Shown here piece after piece: positions 34,492-45,500 of a stretch of 64,000 bases of DNA (positions are counted from its first letter, which is position 1; the number at the start of each line of letters is the position of its first letter). The translations under genes were made by a program, and so were the position numbers. The notes beneath the pieces were generated by a model. It saw only the letters and a list, made by a program, of their open reading frames with translations, was not told the DNA's origin and made no database searches. This stretch comes from Linyphia triangularis (lineage: Eukaryota; Arthropoda; Arachnida; Araneae; Linyphiidae), in NCBI GenBank assembly GCA_963978545.1, contig OZ021733.1, positions 34,763,424-34,827,423 of the forward strand, given 5' to 3'.

Positions 34492-34998
34492 CCAATCGAA
34501 ATTTTAGTTTTTTTCTTTGCTAATAAATTGCGATTGTGGTTCTACTTAGTGTTTTTTAAAAATTATAAAAATAATTTTCCAAAAAATTTGAAAAGTTCAA
34601 AATATACCTTAAATGATCTAAGTAAACAAAGTAAAAGTTAGAAACAATGATTGCTTATCCATTTCAAAGTCGTATTTAATTGGTTAATGCTCTAAAAACA
34701 CAGAGTCGCTTTATGAAAACGGCGTCATATACGGTGAGAGATCAAACAGCCGAATTTGCCAGAGCACAACTCAACTCGGTTTAACTTTTCATTTTTCAAT
34801 ATTCCTCTATAGTTCAGAATGTTTTGTGTAATAGTATGCAGGCCAGTGTCACTGTGATTTTATAGTAAAACGGACAAATTGTAGTTCAGCAACATAATAA
34901 CCGGAGAGTTTTTAAAATATGTAAAACTGCGTTTATTTTTTTTTTATTTCGTGTTTTCAATTGGTTTATTACATGGTGTTTATAAAATATATTCCCAA

Positions 34999-35073
34999 AT
35001 GTCAAAATATTTATTTTTTAGGTCTGTATTGAGTTTCAGAAGTTTAGAGATAATAGTCTTGACCCTGATTGGG
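34999..35073 (+). CDS. ZP-domain protein, first coding exon (signal peptide)
   Basis: ATG at 34999 opens a 25-codon frame, MSKYLFFRSVLSFRS then LEIIVLTLIG, ending in phase 0 at GGG|GTAAGT. Joined to the exon at 45501 (VVYAQNAPEF) it makes a classic signal peptide: a basic n-region, a hydrophobic core of about 12 residues, and cleavage plausibly after VYA or VYAQ. I chose this start because the frame is open from the ATG, the phases match, and the ZP domain needs a secretion signal. The linking intron would be about 10.4 kb and is filled with transposons. Confidence 0.75.
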
Positions 35074-35074
35074 G

Positions 35075-35530
35075 TAAGTTTCGTATTTTCTAATTATCTT
35101 ATAGTGGTGCATTATAACTGTGGTTAAATCTCTCCTCGCTAACTATTGTGTTGGTAGTTATAATTACCTTATAATCTAGAAATTTAGAGTTTGTACTAGT
35201 TTTAATTTACAACAATATTTCTTAAAAGGTACTTGTAATTTATAATTCATTTTGGCATAGCTTTAAGGATGTAAGATCGCACGTTTTCGTAAACTGAAAA
35301 CTTGATATAGTTAAAACATTTACAGTGATTTCTAAAGCTGATACTATACATACTACGTGAATTTAGAGTGGAACTTTCGACTTTGTATCCTTTCCAATGA
35401 GAAGAGAAATGCGATTAAAGATTGTAAGCTTGAACTTTAGCACCTAAACTTTCCCTAATTGCATTAAACGTTAGAAGTTAAATTATTAGTATACTAAGCA
35501 TGCAATAGGCATTTGAGACTTTCTGTATAG
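35075..35530. other. ZP gene intron sequence
   Basis: AT-rich. Nothing recognised before the SINE-A at 35545. Confidence 0.45.
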
Positions 35531-35544
35531 CCTTGGTAGTATAC

Positions 35545-35709
35545 GTATAGTGGTTAGCGTGCTGGCTTCTATACCACGAGGTTGCGGGTTCGAGTCCAGT
35601 GTTAGGCATGGATGTTTGTAAATGTATGTTGGCTTGTCTAATGACGAAAGTTTCGGCGCATTATAGCCCTCGTGTTGCTGACGGCGTCATATAATCTGAA
35701 TACAACCAA
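35545..35709 (+). repeat. SINE-A copy, 5'-truncated, with 14-bp TSD
   Basis: It starts within the head (GTATAGTGGTTAGC). Flanks are CCTTGGTAGTATAC (35531-35544) and CCTTGATAGTATAC (35710-35723), one mismatch. Confidence 0.9.
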
Positions 35710-35770
35710 CCTTGATAGTATACAGTGCAGGAAAAATCGTTAATGCCAACTGATAAACTACATTATTCGT

Positions 35771-35948
35771 ACGCCAACCTGACGGCTGTGGGGTTAGTGC
35801 TCTGGCCTCGCATGCCAAAGGTGCCGGGTTCGAAAATGGAATTAGGCATGGATGTTTGTTGTGGTTCGGAATCCACGTTAAGCTGTAGGTCCCAGCCTGA
35901 TAGCCTTTATTGTGCGCAAAAATGGGTCGTTGAGCGTACAAACAAAAC
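35771..35948 (+). repeat. SINE-B copy
   Basis: Head GCCAACCTGACGGCTGTGGG, body TTCGGAATCCACGTTAAGC, tail GAGCGTACAAACAAAACC. Confidence 0.8.
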
Positions 35949-36270
35949 CAAATTCATTATTCGTACTAATGCTTTTATAAATTTTGTTCAAATTTAAACT
36001 CAATACAAAAAAATACTTCTAATTACTGTACAAAAACATTAAAATTTTTTTAATTATTTTTCATTTAAATGTAATTTTTTCTTTTCTTTTATACATACAG
36101 AAAGCTGGAAAAAATGTTAAGGTCGCACGCAAAATTATGTATAAAACTATTAATAATCCAAAAACTTTCCCTTTTCAATTAATTTAATCATTCTCGTTGT
36201 CATAGAGGCCGAAAGTCTTTTCAAACTGTCTTTTGAGATGCTTTTCCAACTGTTTTCAATAGCCATTTTC

Positions 36271-36401
36271 GGTTGCGGGTTCGAGTCCCGTGTTGGCATG
36301 GGTGTTTGTAAATGTATGTTTTCTTGTCAAATGACGAATGTTTCGGCGCATTATAGCCCTCGTGTTGCTGACGGCGCCAGATAATCTGAATACAACCAAC
36401 C
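36271..36401 (+). repeat. SINE-A, 5'-truncated, with 13-bp TSD
   Basis: It begins at the B box (GGTTGCGGGTTCGAG). Flanked by AATAGCCATTTTC (36258-36270 and 36402-36414). Confidence 0.95.
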
Positions 36402-36539
36402 AATAGCCATTTTCATTTCGTATCTGGGGTTTTACCATTTCCATAAATATCACTCGCCAAAATGCAACATAAATTTTCTGTTGGATTCAGGTCAGGGCTC
36501 CTTGATGGCCACTCAACCATTTGGACATGATTAGCTTCG

Positions 36540-36721
36540 GCCGACCAAACGGTATAGTGATTAGCGTGCTAGCTTCTAGACCACGAGGTTGCGGGTTCGA
36601 GTCCCGTGTAAGGCATGGGTGTTTGTAAATGTATGTTTTCTTGTCAAATGACGAATGTTTCGGCGCATTATAGCCCTCGTGTTGCTGACGGCGCCAGATA
36701 ATCTGAAAACAACCAACCAAC
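36540..36721 (+). repeat. SINE-A copy with 14-bp TSD
   Basis: Flanked by CATGATTAGCTTCG (36526-36539 and 36722-36735). Full length. Confidence 0.95.
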
Positions 36722-37343
36722 CATGATTAGCTTCGAGCCAAGATATTTGTGGAGCTTGAATTGTGAATCGACGCATTCTCCTGCTAAAATATGTATTTTC
36801 CAGATGTTATTAAAGGAGCCTTCGGCAATAAATTTTCTGCTAAAATGTCTTGATAGACTTCCGAATTTGTCTTTGTTTTCAGATAAGAAATTGTTGTTAA
36901 ATTGCCAGTAAACCCGCCCCAAATCATCAAGGAGCCACCACTAAACTGACTTTTAGAAAAAGGGTTTGCTCCGAAGGTCATGCCAGTAGTGTTTAAATCT
37001 GCCTGGTCCATCGAGATTATACTTTTCGTCAGAAAAAACATTTTGCCATTATCTCCAAAAGCAGTATGTTTTTTTGCAAACTCTAGATGTGCAAATTCAT
37101 GCCTCTTACTTAGAGATGGTTTACGTTTCATTTTACTGAATTTTACATTTGGGTTTTTCAATAACACATTTCGCAAAGATCAGCTTGTGCAAGAAAGCTT
37201 TTTTTTTTTGTTTCTCGGCTAACAGCTCTCATATGTAAAGGAGTCAATGCAGATGAACGTTCTGTACCCTTCCTCTGATTGCATATATCACAACTTTTTA
37301 GAAAGTTATTAATCAGTCTTGGATTTGCTTAATCTTTTAGCTA

Positions 37344-38942
37344 CAGTCAGTCACAAAAATCTGCATACACTGATCAAAATAAAGGTTTCTCAAAAGCAAT
37401 TAAATTTCAATTTTAAAAATCATCACTCCTTCAGTTTTCTCTAAAAAATTTGTTTTCCATAATAAAAATATTCAGAAATAATAATTTCTAGGTAATTTTG
37501 TGATTTGTATAGTAATTATCAAGTCGCAAAAGTCTGCATACACCTGATTGGTGGACGGGAAAAAATCTGCATACTAAGTTATTTTGGAAGATTGTCTTAG
37601 TTTGAGGTTGCATGTTTCGTTATCTATTCTAATCTTCATTTCCCGAGATTTTCTGACAACTTCAACAAAATGAGTTAGGGAAAGGAAATATCTGTAGAAC
37701 TTCGAAATATGATAGTAAGAATGAAACGTGAAAAGAAATCTTATGCAGAAATTGCAAAAATTGTAAAAAAAAGTCGGTCAACTGTTCAAACAATCTACAG
37801 AAATTATGTTATGCGTGGAAATGTGCTTAACAAATATCGATGGTCGTCCAAGGAAGCTTAATGATCGTGATGCAAGAACCATAGTAAGAAAAGTGAAGAA
37901 AAATCCGAAAATTAGTGCTCCAAAATTAGCGAATCAAATTGCAACAGCTAGTGGAAAGAAAGTGCATCCAGAAACTGTTCGTAGAATTCTTCGATCAGCC
38001 GGCTATAATGGTAGTTTCTAGACGAAAGCCGTTCATTTCATCTACTAACAAGCAAAAGAGACTTGATTTTGCTTCTGCACATATTGACCAAGATTTTAAT
38101 TTTTGGAAAACAGTTGTTTTTACAGACGAGAGTAAGTTCAACGTGTTCGGGAGTGATGGCCGCGGAAAAATCTGGAGGAAAAAAAACACAAAAATGAATC
38201 CCGAGAATTTGACTCCAACTGTGAAACACGGTGGAGGCAGTGTTATGGTTTGGGGAGCAATGGCGGCCGCTGAAGTGGGCAATTTAGTGTTTATAGATGG
38301 CATAATGAATCGATTTGAATACCTGAAGATTTTGCAAGACAATCTACTTCCATCGGTTCGAAAATTGGGACTTGGGAACAACTTTGTCTTCCAGCAAGAC
38401 AACGACCCAAAACATACAGCTAAGATTGTTAAGGAATGGCTACTCCATAAAGCGCCTAAACAGCTCCATTCGCCGCCACAGTCCCCAGACCTAATCCCAT
38501 CGAGCACCTTTGGGAGGAAGTTGATAGGAGAGTTCGGGAGCAATCGGTAACAAGCAAGGAAACCCTAAAGAAGGCAATAGAGCTTGCATGGTCTCAAATT
38601 ACACCTGAGACGACAAAAAATCTGGTTATGTCGATGCCAAACCGAATTCAGGCAGTTGTTACTTCAAAGGGAGGTCCTACAAAGTATTAATGTTAAATTT
38701 TTTGGCATTTAATTCTGAAAGTTTGTATTGTTCTGTCTCTGTATGTAGACTTTTGTGACTATATAATTTAATATGTTGTTAATTTTTGTTATATTTTAAC
38801 GAATTTGTTCATAATTTTTTTTATTAGATATGAGTTATTATCCAAGATGTTAATGAAAATAAAGTTGTATATTCAAAAATTAATAGTAAAGTGCTAGATC
38901 TGCGAAAATTAGTGGGTGTATGTAGACTTTTGTGACTGACTG
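37344..38942 (+). mobile_element. Tc1 element, 1,599 bp, with IR/DR ends
   Basis: TA lies on both sides (37342-37343, 38943-38944). Outer inverted repeats begin CAGTCAGTCACAAAAATCTG on the left; the right end on the complement reads CAGTCAGTCACAAAAGTCTA. A second related repeat lies inside each end: AAGTCGCAAAAGTCTGCATA at about 37521 and, inverted, GTATGTAGACTTTTGTGACT at 38741-38760. This is the paired-site IR/DR arrangement known from Sleeping Beauty-type Tc1 elements. The element is nearly complete but its gene is broken. Confidence 0.95.
37670..38690 (+). pseudogene. Tc1 transposase, disrupted
   Basis: ATG at 37670 is followed after one codon by TAG. The reading continues as KEISVELRNMIVRMKREKKS (HTH region), GRPRKLNDRDAR (second HTH and GRPR motif) and KVHPETVRRILRSAGY. 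The catalytic blocks follow: VVFTDESKFNVF (first D), TVKHGGGSVMVWGAM, FQQDNDPKHTA (second D) and, after another frame change, SPDL plus PIEHLWEEVDRRV (third acidic residue), ending GGPTKY-TAA at 38688. I count one nonsense codon and at least three frameshifts. All blocks are present and recognisable, so inactivation is probably not ancient. Confidence 0.92.
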
Positions 38943-38958
38943 TATAACCCAAGAACTT

Positions 38959-39141
38959 AAGCCGACCAAAAGGTATAATGGTTAACGTGCTAGCTTCTAG
39001 ACCACGAGGTTGCGGGTTCGAGTCCTGTGTTAGGCATGGGTGTTTGTAAATGTATGTTGGTTTGTCTAATGACGAATGTTTCGGCGCATTATAGCCCTCG
39101 TGTTGCTGACGGCGCCAGATAATCTGAAAACAACCAACCAA
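38959..39141 (+). repeat. SINE-A copy next to the Tc1 right end
   Basis: Full length, starting 16 bp after the Tc1 TA duplication. No clear TSD. Confidence 0.9.
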
Positions 39142-39404
39142 TAAAACAATCTAGATCATACTAAGATGTTATGTTTTTTTTCCTTTTTTGTTTTTTTCAC
39201 CTTCCTTCCTTTTCTTGAGGAGGAGGAATTCTTAAGATGAAAATTTATAGGCAGTTATTTACAAATATAAATTTTAAATTAAAATATTTTTTGTCACATT
39301 ATTGACACTGACCGCCCCCCTGTCGGGCAATTCCTGACGCCACCACTGCTCTTGGGGGAAACAAAAATCCAGTATGAGGCCATTTAACCTCTTATTCCAG
39401 TTTT

Positions 39405-39566
39405 GTACACCTGATGCTGAGCTCTGGCCTTGCTTGCTAAAGGTGTCGGGTTGGAATCCTGGGTTAGGCATTGATGTTCGTTGGGGCTTGGAATCAAAGT
39501 TAAGCTGTTGATCCCAGCCTTATTAGCCGTCATTGTGCAAAATTAGGTCGTTGAACGTATACACCA
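39405..39566 (+). repeat. SINE-B, 5'-truncated
   Basis: It begins GATGCTGAGCTCTGGCC, B box region GGGTTGGAATCCTGGG, body GGAATCAAAGTTAAGC, tail TATACACCAA. Confidence 0.7.
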
Positions 39567-40854
39567 ATTTATTACAAAGGGAAACCTGTATTTAAATGCT
39601 GTGCTTATTAGAGTGGGCCGAAAAAAATAAAGTTTTTTAGATCAAAATCTAATAGTGCGGAAAAGTTGCTATAGGTCAATAGAAACCAAAAGAAGCCAAA
39701 ATTTTTGAAATAAATTGTTTTTTGACCCTTGCACATCAAAGTCAAAGTTTCGAAAATGTTACAATTTTTACGTATTTTTCCATTTTTCTAAAACATTGCT
39801 TCTGAGATTTATATTTTATTGTAGTCTATTAATATCTGATACATAATCACTAAAGAAATCATTTGCTATAATTATGATATTCTAAGTTGAAGGAGACGGG
39901 AACTAATTCCAACGAATGAAAACGAACAAAACGAAATTATTAAAACGTTGAGGCATCACTGAAATACTTTCTCTAGGGTAAATCCTTAGAGCAGGAATAG
40001 TAAGTAGAGAGATCAGTCCCATTGAAATTTCTCCCCGACCTGGTGCAAGGACTGTACCACGTGACTGCCGTCAAAGAGCAGCTATATTTGGCGGGATATC
40101 TTTGTTCGCTGTTATTTGGCGATTTCGTATCCTTAATTTACGCAATTTATAACTTCTTTAAAAGTTTCGTTATTTTGCTTTTTAAAATGTACTATTTTGT
40201 CTTAACAAGCAGAAAAATGCCAAGTAAAGTTATTAGAATTATCATTTGAATAGGGAATATTTTTAATAAATTTATTTTGATCCTTATTAGCCCAGCAAAT
40301 AGTTTTTTTACCGGAATAATTCTAAACTAGCTAAGTTTTGGAGGATAGCTTCTAAATATCATTAGAAATAAAATATCAAAAGTCGTTATCAGTCAGACGT
40401 ACGCTTCATTCAAAATGGCGGATCAAAGATAGCCGCCATAAGGTAAGCCCATAGTTGCACTTTCCCCTCATAACTTCTAAACTAATGAAGATATTTGAGT
40501 AAAACAAATGCCATATTACTTCTTAAGATTTATCCCTTAAATTTATGGCAATGATTGAGACATAAATCTGAAGAAAATGTGTAACTAAACTTCAAAAAAT
40601 AAATTCTTGATTTTTTTTTTAAATAGCCATTAACTTAGTGTTTTTGGCTATTTTGTATGTATTTGAAAACCTTTAAAATGTTCCTGTTCTTTAAATATTC
40701 ATTAAAATAATTTTTATTCTTAAATGTTGGCGGGTGATGTTTTTATGACTTCAATAAACTTGGGATAGTACTTCAAATGACACTACATTTAATTAGTAAA
40801 TAGTTATTTCTATACATGCTTTAATTTAACAAATTAAACCATAAAACACATATA

Positions 40855-41395
40855 AAAAGACATTTTTATTGCATTTCACAGAAAATATTCATTCAAAGAA
40901 ATTCTTATTGCATTTTACAGAAAATATTTATTTAAATTGTATAATTTATTTATATGTTCTATTTGTTAATAAATATGACAAGCCATATGAACCCATTTAC
41001 TTGACTTAATTAACCATAAACATTTAAAATAATATTTCTTAATAATAGAAATATTTATATCAAATTCATATACTGTAAATTAACACACATATGTAAAAAA
41101 TTACGTAATACTTGAATTAAGTATTAGTACATTTCCAGAAAAATAGAAAATAACTGTATTATTACAGATAATTTTAATTTCTGTATTAATAAAAATAATT
41201 TTGTTGCATAAAAATAAATTTTTATTGCATTTTACAGAAAATATTCATTTAAATTGTATAATTTATTTATATGTTCTATTTGTTAATAAACATGACAAGC
41301 CATATGAACCCATTTACTTGACATAAACATTTAAAATAATATTTCTTAATAGAAATATTTATATCAAATTTATATACTGTAAATAAACACCTTCT
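40855..41395. repeat. Internal direct repeat of the P-like element
   Basis: Two units (about 40905-41095 and 41217-41393) share TTGCATTTTACAGAAAATAT, then GACAAGCCATATGAACCCAT and ATATTTATATCAAATT. They probably arose by internal duplication within the element. Confidence 0.8.
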
Positions 41396-41446
41396 CTGCG
41401 AATATTCCTTTCCCATAATTTTCTTCGGTTCTCATCTTTTGGAAAG
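41391..41446 (-). pseudogene. THAP domain exon 2 of the P-like transposase
   Basis: The acceptor TTTTAG at 41452-41447 is followed by CTTTCCAAAAGATGAG. With the split codon from exon 1 it reads SFPKDENRRKLWERNIRR, the FPxDxxRRxxW block of THAP zinc fingers. The frame meets a stop soon after unless it splices at GAAG|GTGTTT (41391). The later CxxH half of the domain was not found, so the domain as preserved is incomplete. Confidence 0.7.
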
Positions 41447-42098
41447 CTAAAATAAAAGGTCAATAAATAATAAACTTTCATCCAAATAATAATAAACATA
41501 AAAAAAACACATATTATAATTTTAACTTTTTTTAAACTTCATTCGATATATTTATTTAATAATTTGTTACATATTTAATTAAAGTAAATTTAATAAACTT
41601 AAGATAATCTAAAAATGTTTTTCATTAAGGTGTCAAAGTGTTTTAAAATATTCATATTAATGTTTTGTAATCAGCGTCGAAAGTTGAGAAATATTAGTAT
41701 ATTGGTTCGTTGTATAGGATTTACTGGACAAATATTTGGGAAGCTAACAAATAAATTTAATAATTTGTTTTATTTTGCAATTCAAAAATATTCCTTACGC
41801 GCGCGACTTAGAGCAGACATGCTCGTTTCGCTGACCTGCTTTACCATTTGGCGAAAACTGAATATCGCCAAGAGATTACGGCGTATGCCAATTAACACTT
41901 AACTAAAAGAATTATTTCTGACATATTTTTTCAAACGATTACGAAATACGTAGATATGATGAATAATAAAAATGTTTGAACGGAGATTTCATAAAAATCA
42001 ACTCCTTTTTCTTGTGATAACAGTTTTACCGTAGGTCTTTACATAACACGACATAAAAAGCTTCAAATATAAACTGAAATAATAATCAGTGAACTTAC

Positions 42099-42169
42099 CT
42101 ATGAAAGGAAATTAGTCCTCCTTTAACTTGTCTTTCGGAGCAGCCAAAGGCACAACATGCAGACACCAT
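42099..42169 (-). pseudogene. THAP domain exon 1 of the P-like transposase
   Basis: The start codon at 42169-42167 opens MVSACCAFGCSERQVKGGLI followed by SFH, ending in a GTAAGT donor (42098-42093). This is the THAP start: an initial C-x-x-x-C zinc pair followed by ISFHxFP. It is 71 nt long and joins exon 2 with two bases carried over. Confidence 0.78.
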
Positions 42170-42600
42170 TTTGCAGCTTAAAACACTATTCGAATATCAG
42201 CACGTTCTTCGTAGAACGAAAGGCAGCCATTGAAATAACATTACAAGAAGTGAAAAGGGGGAAGGGGTGACTCAGAAGACTGACGGTAGTCACGTGATTA
42301 CAACCAGAGAACAGGAAGAATAGGATTTCCCTCTCTCTACCCACTATTCCTGCTCTAAGGGTAAATCACAATCCCTCTAAACAACTTTAGATTTTTTATT
42401 CACCCCCTCCCACTCACTTATGGCTTCCGTTTTTGTCTTTGCTTTCTTTGAGGGAAATTCCCCTTTCATTGACTATGCAATGAAGAATGTATCTTGTCCA
42501 GTTTACATTTTATTAGTGATTTGGTTTGCAGCGAACTCGTGCGCTTCTGTTAATCAATTTTTTGTGTGTGTACTTCAGGAAGATTCACGATGGATTAAAC

Positions 42601-44943
42601 GAAAGGAACAAGAAAGCATATCACAAGGAAGGCTTTTAATTGTCCCATACTTGGCAATCCAGAAGGTTTACCTTCATCGAACCTCCCCACATACGAGGAC
42701 ATTTTATGTTGTTGTTTTGAAGAAAGATTTGAGTTGGCGTTGAAAGCTAATTACACGACTGTCAACTTTTCTGTTGTTGCTGATACAGTGGCAAGAAAAG
42801 TCAAAAGCTTGTTTGATATGGCATCTATTCTCACAGTAAGTCAAACAAGAATCGTACAAAAGGTTAGTAGATACCATGACGTATACCAAAATCTGAGAAA
42901 GTCCTACAATAGAGATAATGATAAACAAAATTACAAGAATAAGCTGAGGAAATTCAAACAGGAAGCTATTAAACTTTTTGAAGTTGCAGCTTGCAAATGC
43001 CCAATGACTTTCATTTGTGACTGTAGAAAAAGAACCTATAGTTGCAAGTGCCAAATTTCTATCACTTGTGGCTGTTATAAATCTAGAAAAGTACCTGTAA
43101 TGGAGCTAAGATTTCTTCATGACCAAAGAAATGACAGAATTGGTAGAATTGGCAACATAGATATCCAAGAAACAGAAAAACTTACTAATAGGCTATTCAG
43201 GAAGGAACGACAACGTGAACTCAATGCTTCTGGCATTTTGGAGTCTGAGAGTAAATCCCGGACACCCACTGATTTAACTGATATCGCTTTAGAGGAGGAT
43301 ACTACAGAATCGGATAGTACAGATTAAATGTTTCTTCCATCAACACCTAATTTACCTTCCACTTCGCAGATGAGAAAAAACTGGAATCTACTGCATTGGT
43401 TTGTGACAGGTATAATGTGTCTGACAGAGCAGCTGCTGCAGTAGCGACTAGTGTTCTTCGGGATATAGGCATAATAACCGAGTCAGATATATCAATGGTG
43501 ATAGACAACAATAAAATAAGAAGGCAGAAGTCTCAGACAAGAAGATCATTGCAGTGTGACCTTAATACAATGGTTCAAGGCTTATACTTTGACGGTCGTA
43601 AATATAATACACTGGTCATGGAACCGATCCATAAAAAGTATTTTCGTAGAGTCGTGAAAGAGGAGCACATTTCTGATTCAGGAGCCAGGATCTAATTATA
43701 TCGGCCATGTATCTTCCCAGTCAGGTACGGCCTCAGAAATTAGTTCTAGTATTATATCATACTTATCTCAGCAAAACATATCCTTAGGTGAATTGGATGT
43801 TGTCGAATGTGACGGAACAGTAACAAACACTGGTTGCAGGAACGGAATAGTACGGAAGTTGGAACTGCATCTTCGCAGACCTCTACAATGGTCTGTTTGT
43901 CTTTTGCATTTTAATGAATTGCCATTCCAACATTAGTTTGAGTATTTGGATGAGAAAACTACAGGACCTAACACATTTTCCAGACTCGTTGACAAGGCAC
44001 TTCGTGACTGCAAAAATTTACTAGTTGTTAAGTTTGAAAGAATTGAGTGTGAAGTTCCTCTTCTAGATGAAGCAAGTTCTAAGTAAAGATCAAAAATATC
44101 TTATCAATATATCTCGAGCTATACAAAAGGGATTTTGTCCACCAGATCTTGCTGTTTCTGATACTGGGCCTCTATCTAATTCTAGATGGTTGACGGCTGC
44201 TAATAATGTTCTAAGGTTGTACATATCATCAAAAGAACCCTCACATGAACTGAAACAGATAGTTACATTCCTTTTGAAGTGCTATATTCCAGTTTGGTTT
44301 GCTATTAAGAAGGAGAGTTCTTTCATAGATGAACCAAAACATGTTTTCAAGGCAATACAATTATCAAGTTACTTGAAAATCTTCTACAATTAATAGATCC
44401 AGTGATACAGCGCAATGGATTTTTTGCCCATCCTGAAAACTTGCTCATAGCAATGGAGTTTGACGAAAGGAAGAATATAAAGGAACTTGGTTTGAGGCTT
44501 TTTCTAAAAGCACGACGAAGTCTTTCCATGGAGAAAATGGTGCGCACTTTTTTGCCTCCTACTATCAATTTTTAAGCCACAGATTATTCTGAGTTGATCG
44601 ACTGGAATTCTTGTAAGCTGACTCCACCACCTATCTTGCGCAATATCAGCTCGGATTTCATCGACGCACTTATAAAATCGGATACTGTACCAGATTGGAA
44701 CGTGCATCATTTCCCTTGTCACACACAAGCGGTAGAGCGGTGCGTTAAGTTTGTCACAGAGGCAGCAAAGAAGGTTTGTGGCTCAGAAACCCGGGATGGT
44801 TTGATTCGATCCACACTTCTATCCAGGAATATTATGCCTAAATTTAACCATAAAAGAGAATTTAATCTTGTAGGAAATAAAGAAGCACAAATAAATATTT
44901 CTGTGCAAAAAAACAACAACCTTGCCGATGGTTGGGAAGGGTA
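42601..44943 (+). pseudogene. hAT-like transposase with Cys-rich region, disrupted
   Basis: Read across several frames. N-terminal block NCPILGNPEGLPSSNLPTYE and ERFELALKANYTTVNF. Cys-rich segment about 42991-43090 with CKCP, CDCRKR, CKC and CGCYKSRKVP, a likely metal-binding module. FLHDQRNDRIGRIGNID block. CDRYNVSDRAAAAVATSVL block (about 43395-43455). EEHISL, YIGHVSSQSG and VECDGTVTNTGC (about 43790-43840; an acidic residue suited to an RNase H-type active site). Then CLLHFNELPFQH, like the C/DxxH motif of hAT transposases. C-terminal HFPCHTQAVERCVKFVTEAA (about 44705-44765). Frameshifts occur at about 43330, 43695, 44075 and 44390, with in-frame stops near 43935 and 44575. I recognise the block pattern as a widespread uncharacterised animal family but know no established name. 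Confidence 0.75.
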
Positions 44944-45500
44944 AGGGTGGAACTCGACGTGCAACCACCTTCACGTGGTGAGTTCCGGGTCATTTTAATG
45001 AGCTAAGAGTTGCACACTTCGTAATGTATGTGTGAGGGGTTAATCGCGATGTCCCACTTCATAGTCAGTTGAACCTTACTGCTATAATGGTCGAAGTGCA
45101 ATTTTGGGTGAAATACTCCCTCTCACCTCCTTCCCCCCTTCGACTTAGAATATCATAACTATGACAAATGATTTCTTTAGTGCTCATATATCATATATTG
45201 ATTTTCGAAACTTTGACTTTGATGCGCAAGGGTCAAATACTTTTTTTATTTCAAAAATGTTTGCTTCTTTTGATTTCTATTGACCTATAGCAACTTTTCC
45301 GCACTATTAGGTTTTGATCTAAAAAACTTTATTTTTTTCGGCCCACTCTAGTGCTTATTCCTACAACAAGCAACTTTTGGGGAACACATTGAAGAATTTT
45401 TCAACCAAAATAAGGTTATTGTTTCTTTGATATTCATAAACTTTGTACTGTAAGTCATTGAATAAAGTTATAATATTGTACTTCATTTTGGATTTTGTAG

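Larger units (their letters stand above)
36160..37290 (-). pseudogene. Tc1-like transposase relic, split by two SINEs
   Basis: On the complement: VSRETKKK, NVLLKNPNVKFSKMKRKPSL, QFSGGSLMIWGGFTG and, beyond a SINE-A, MVEWPSRSPDLNPTENLCC. These are the middle and third catalytic blocks of Tc1-family transposases (GGxxMxWG, SPDLNPxEN). SINE-A copies at 36271-36401 and 36540-36721 interrupt it. The N-terminal HTH part was not recognised. Confidence 0.8.
39985..42359 (-). mobile_element. P-like element nested in the hAT-like element
   Basis: Perfect 8-bp TSD GGTAAATC (39977-39984 and 42360-42367). Inverted ends begin CTTAGAGCAGGAATAGT, with a subterminal CACGTGACTRCCGTCA motif in both arms. On the minus strand it encodes two exons of a THAP domain. 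P elements make 8-bp TSDs and encode THAP transposases, so the assignment fits on two independent grounds. The catalytic region is missing; the interior is AT-rich and includes a direct repeat. Confidence 0.82.
39609..45350 (+). mobile_element. 5.7-kb hAT-like transposon with long TIRs
   Basis: Perfect 8-bp TSD GTGCTTAT (39601-39608 and 45351-45358). TIRs begin TAGAGTGGGCCGAAAAAAAT, fit the hAT YARNG pattern, and match closely for about 150 bp, with further similarity inward (around ACTAAAGAAATCATTTG). About 2.38 kb of it is a later P-like insertion (39985-42359), so the original element was about 3.4 kb. It encodes the disrupted cysteine-rich protein at 42601-44943. It sits in the first intron of the ZP gene. 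Confidence 0.9.

Noticed and set aside
37995..38543. 182-codon minus-strand frame
   Set aside because: Shadow of the Tc1 transposase coding sequence on the other strand.
41615..41902. 95-codon + strand frame inside the P-like element
   Set aside because: It lies in the inferred intron between the THAP exons on the opposite strand and has no domain.
42704..43054. 116-codon minus-strand frame
   Set aside because: Shadow of the Cys-rich transposase coding sequence.
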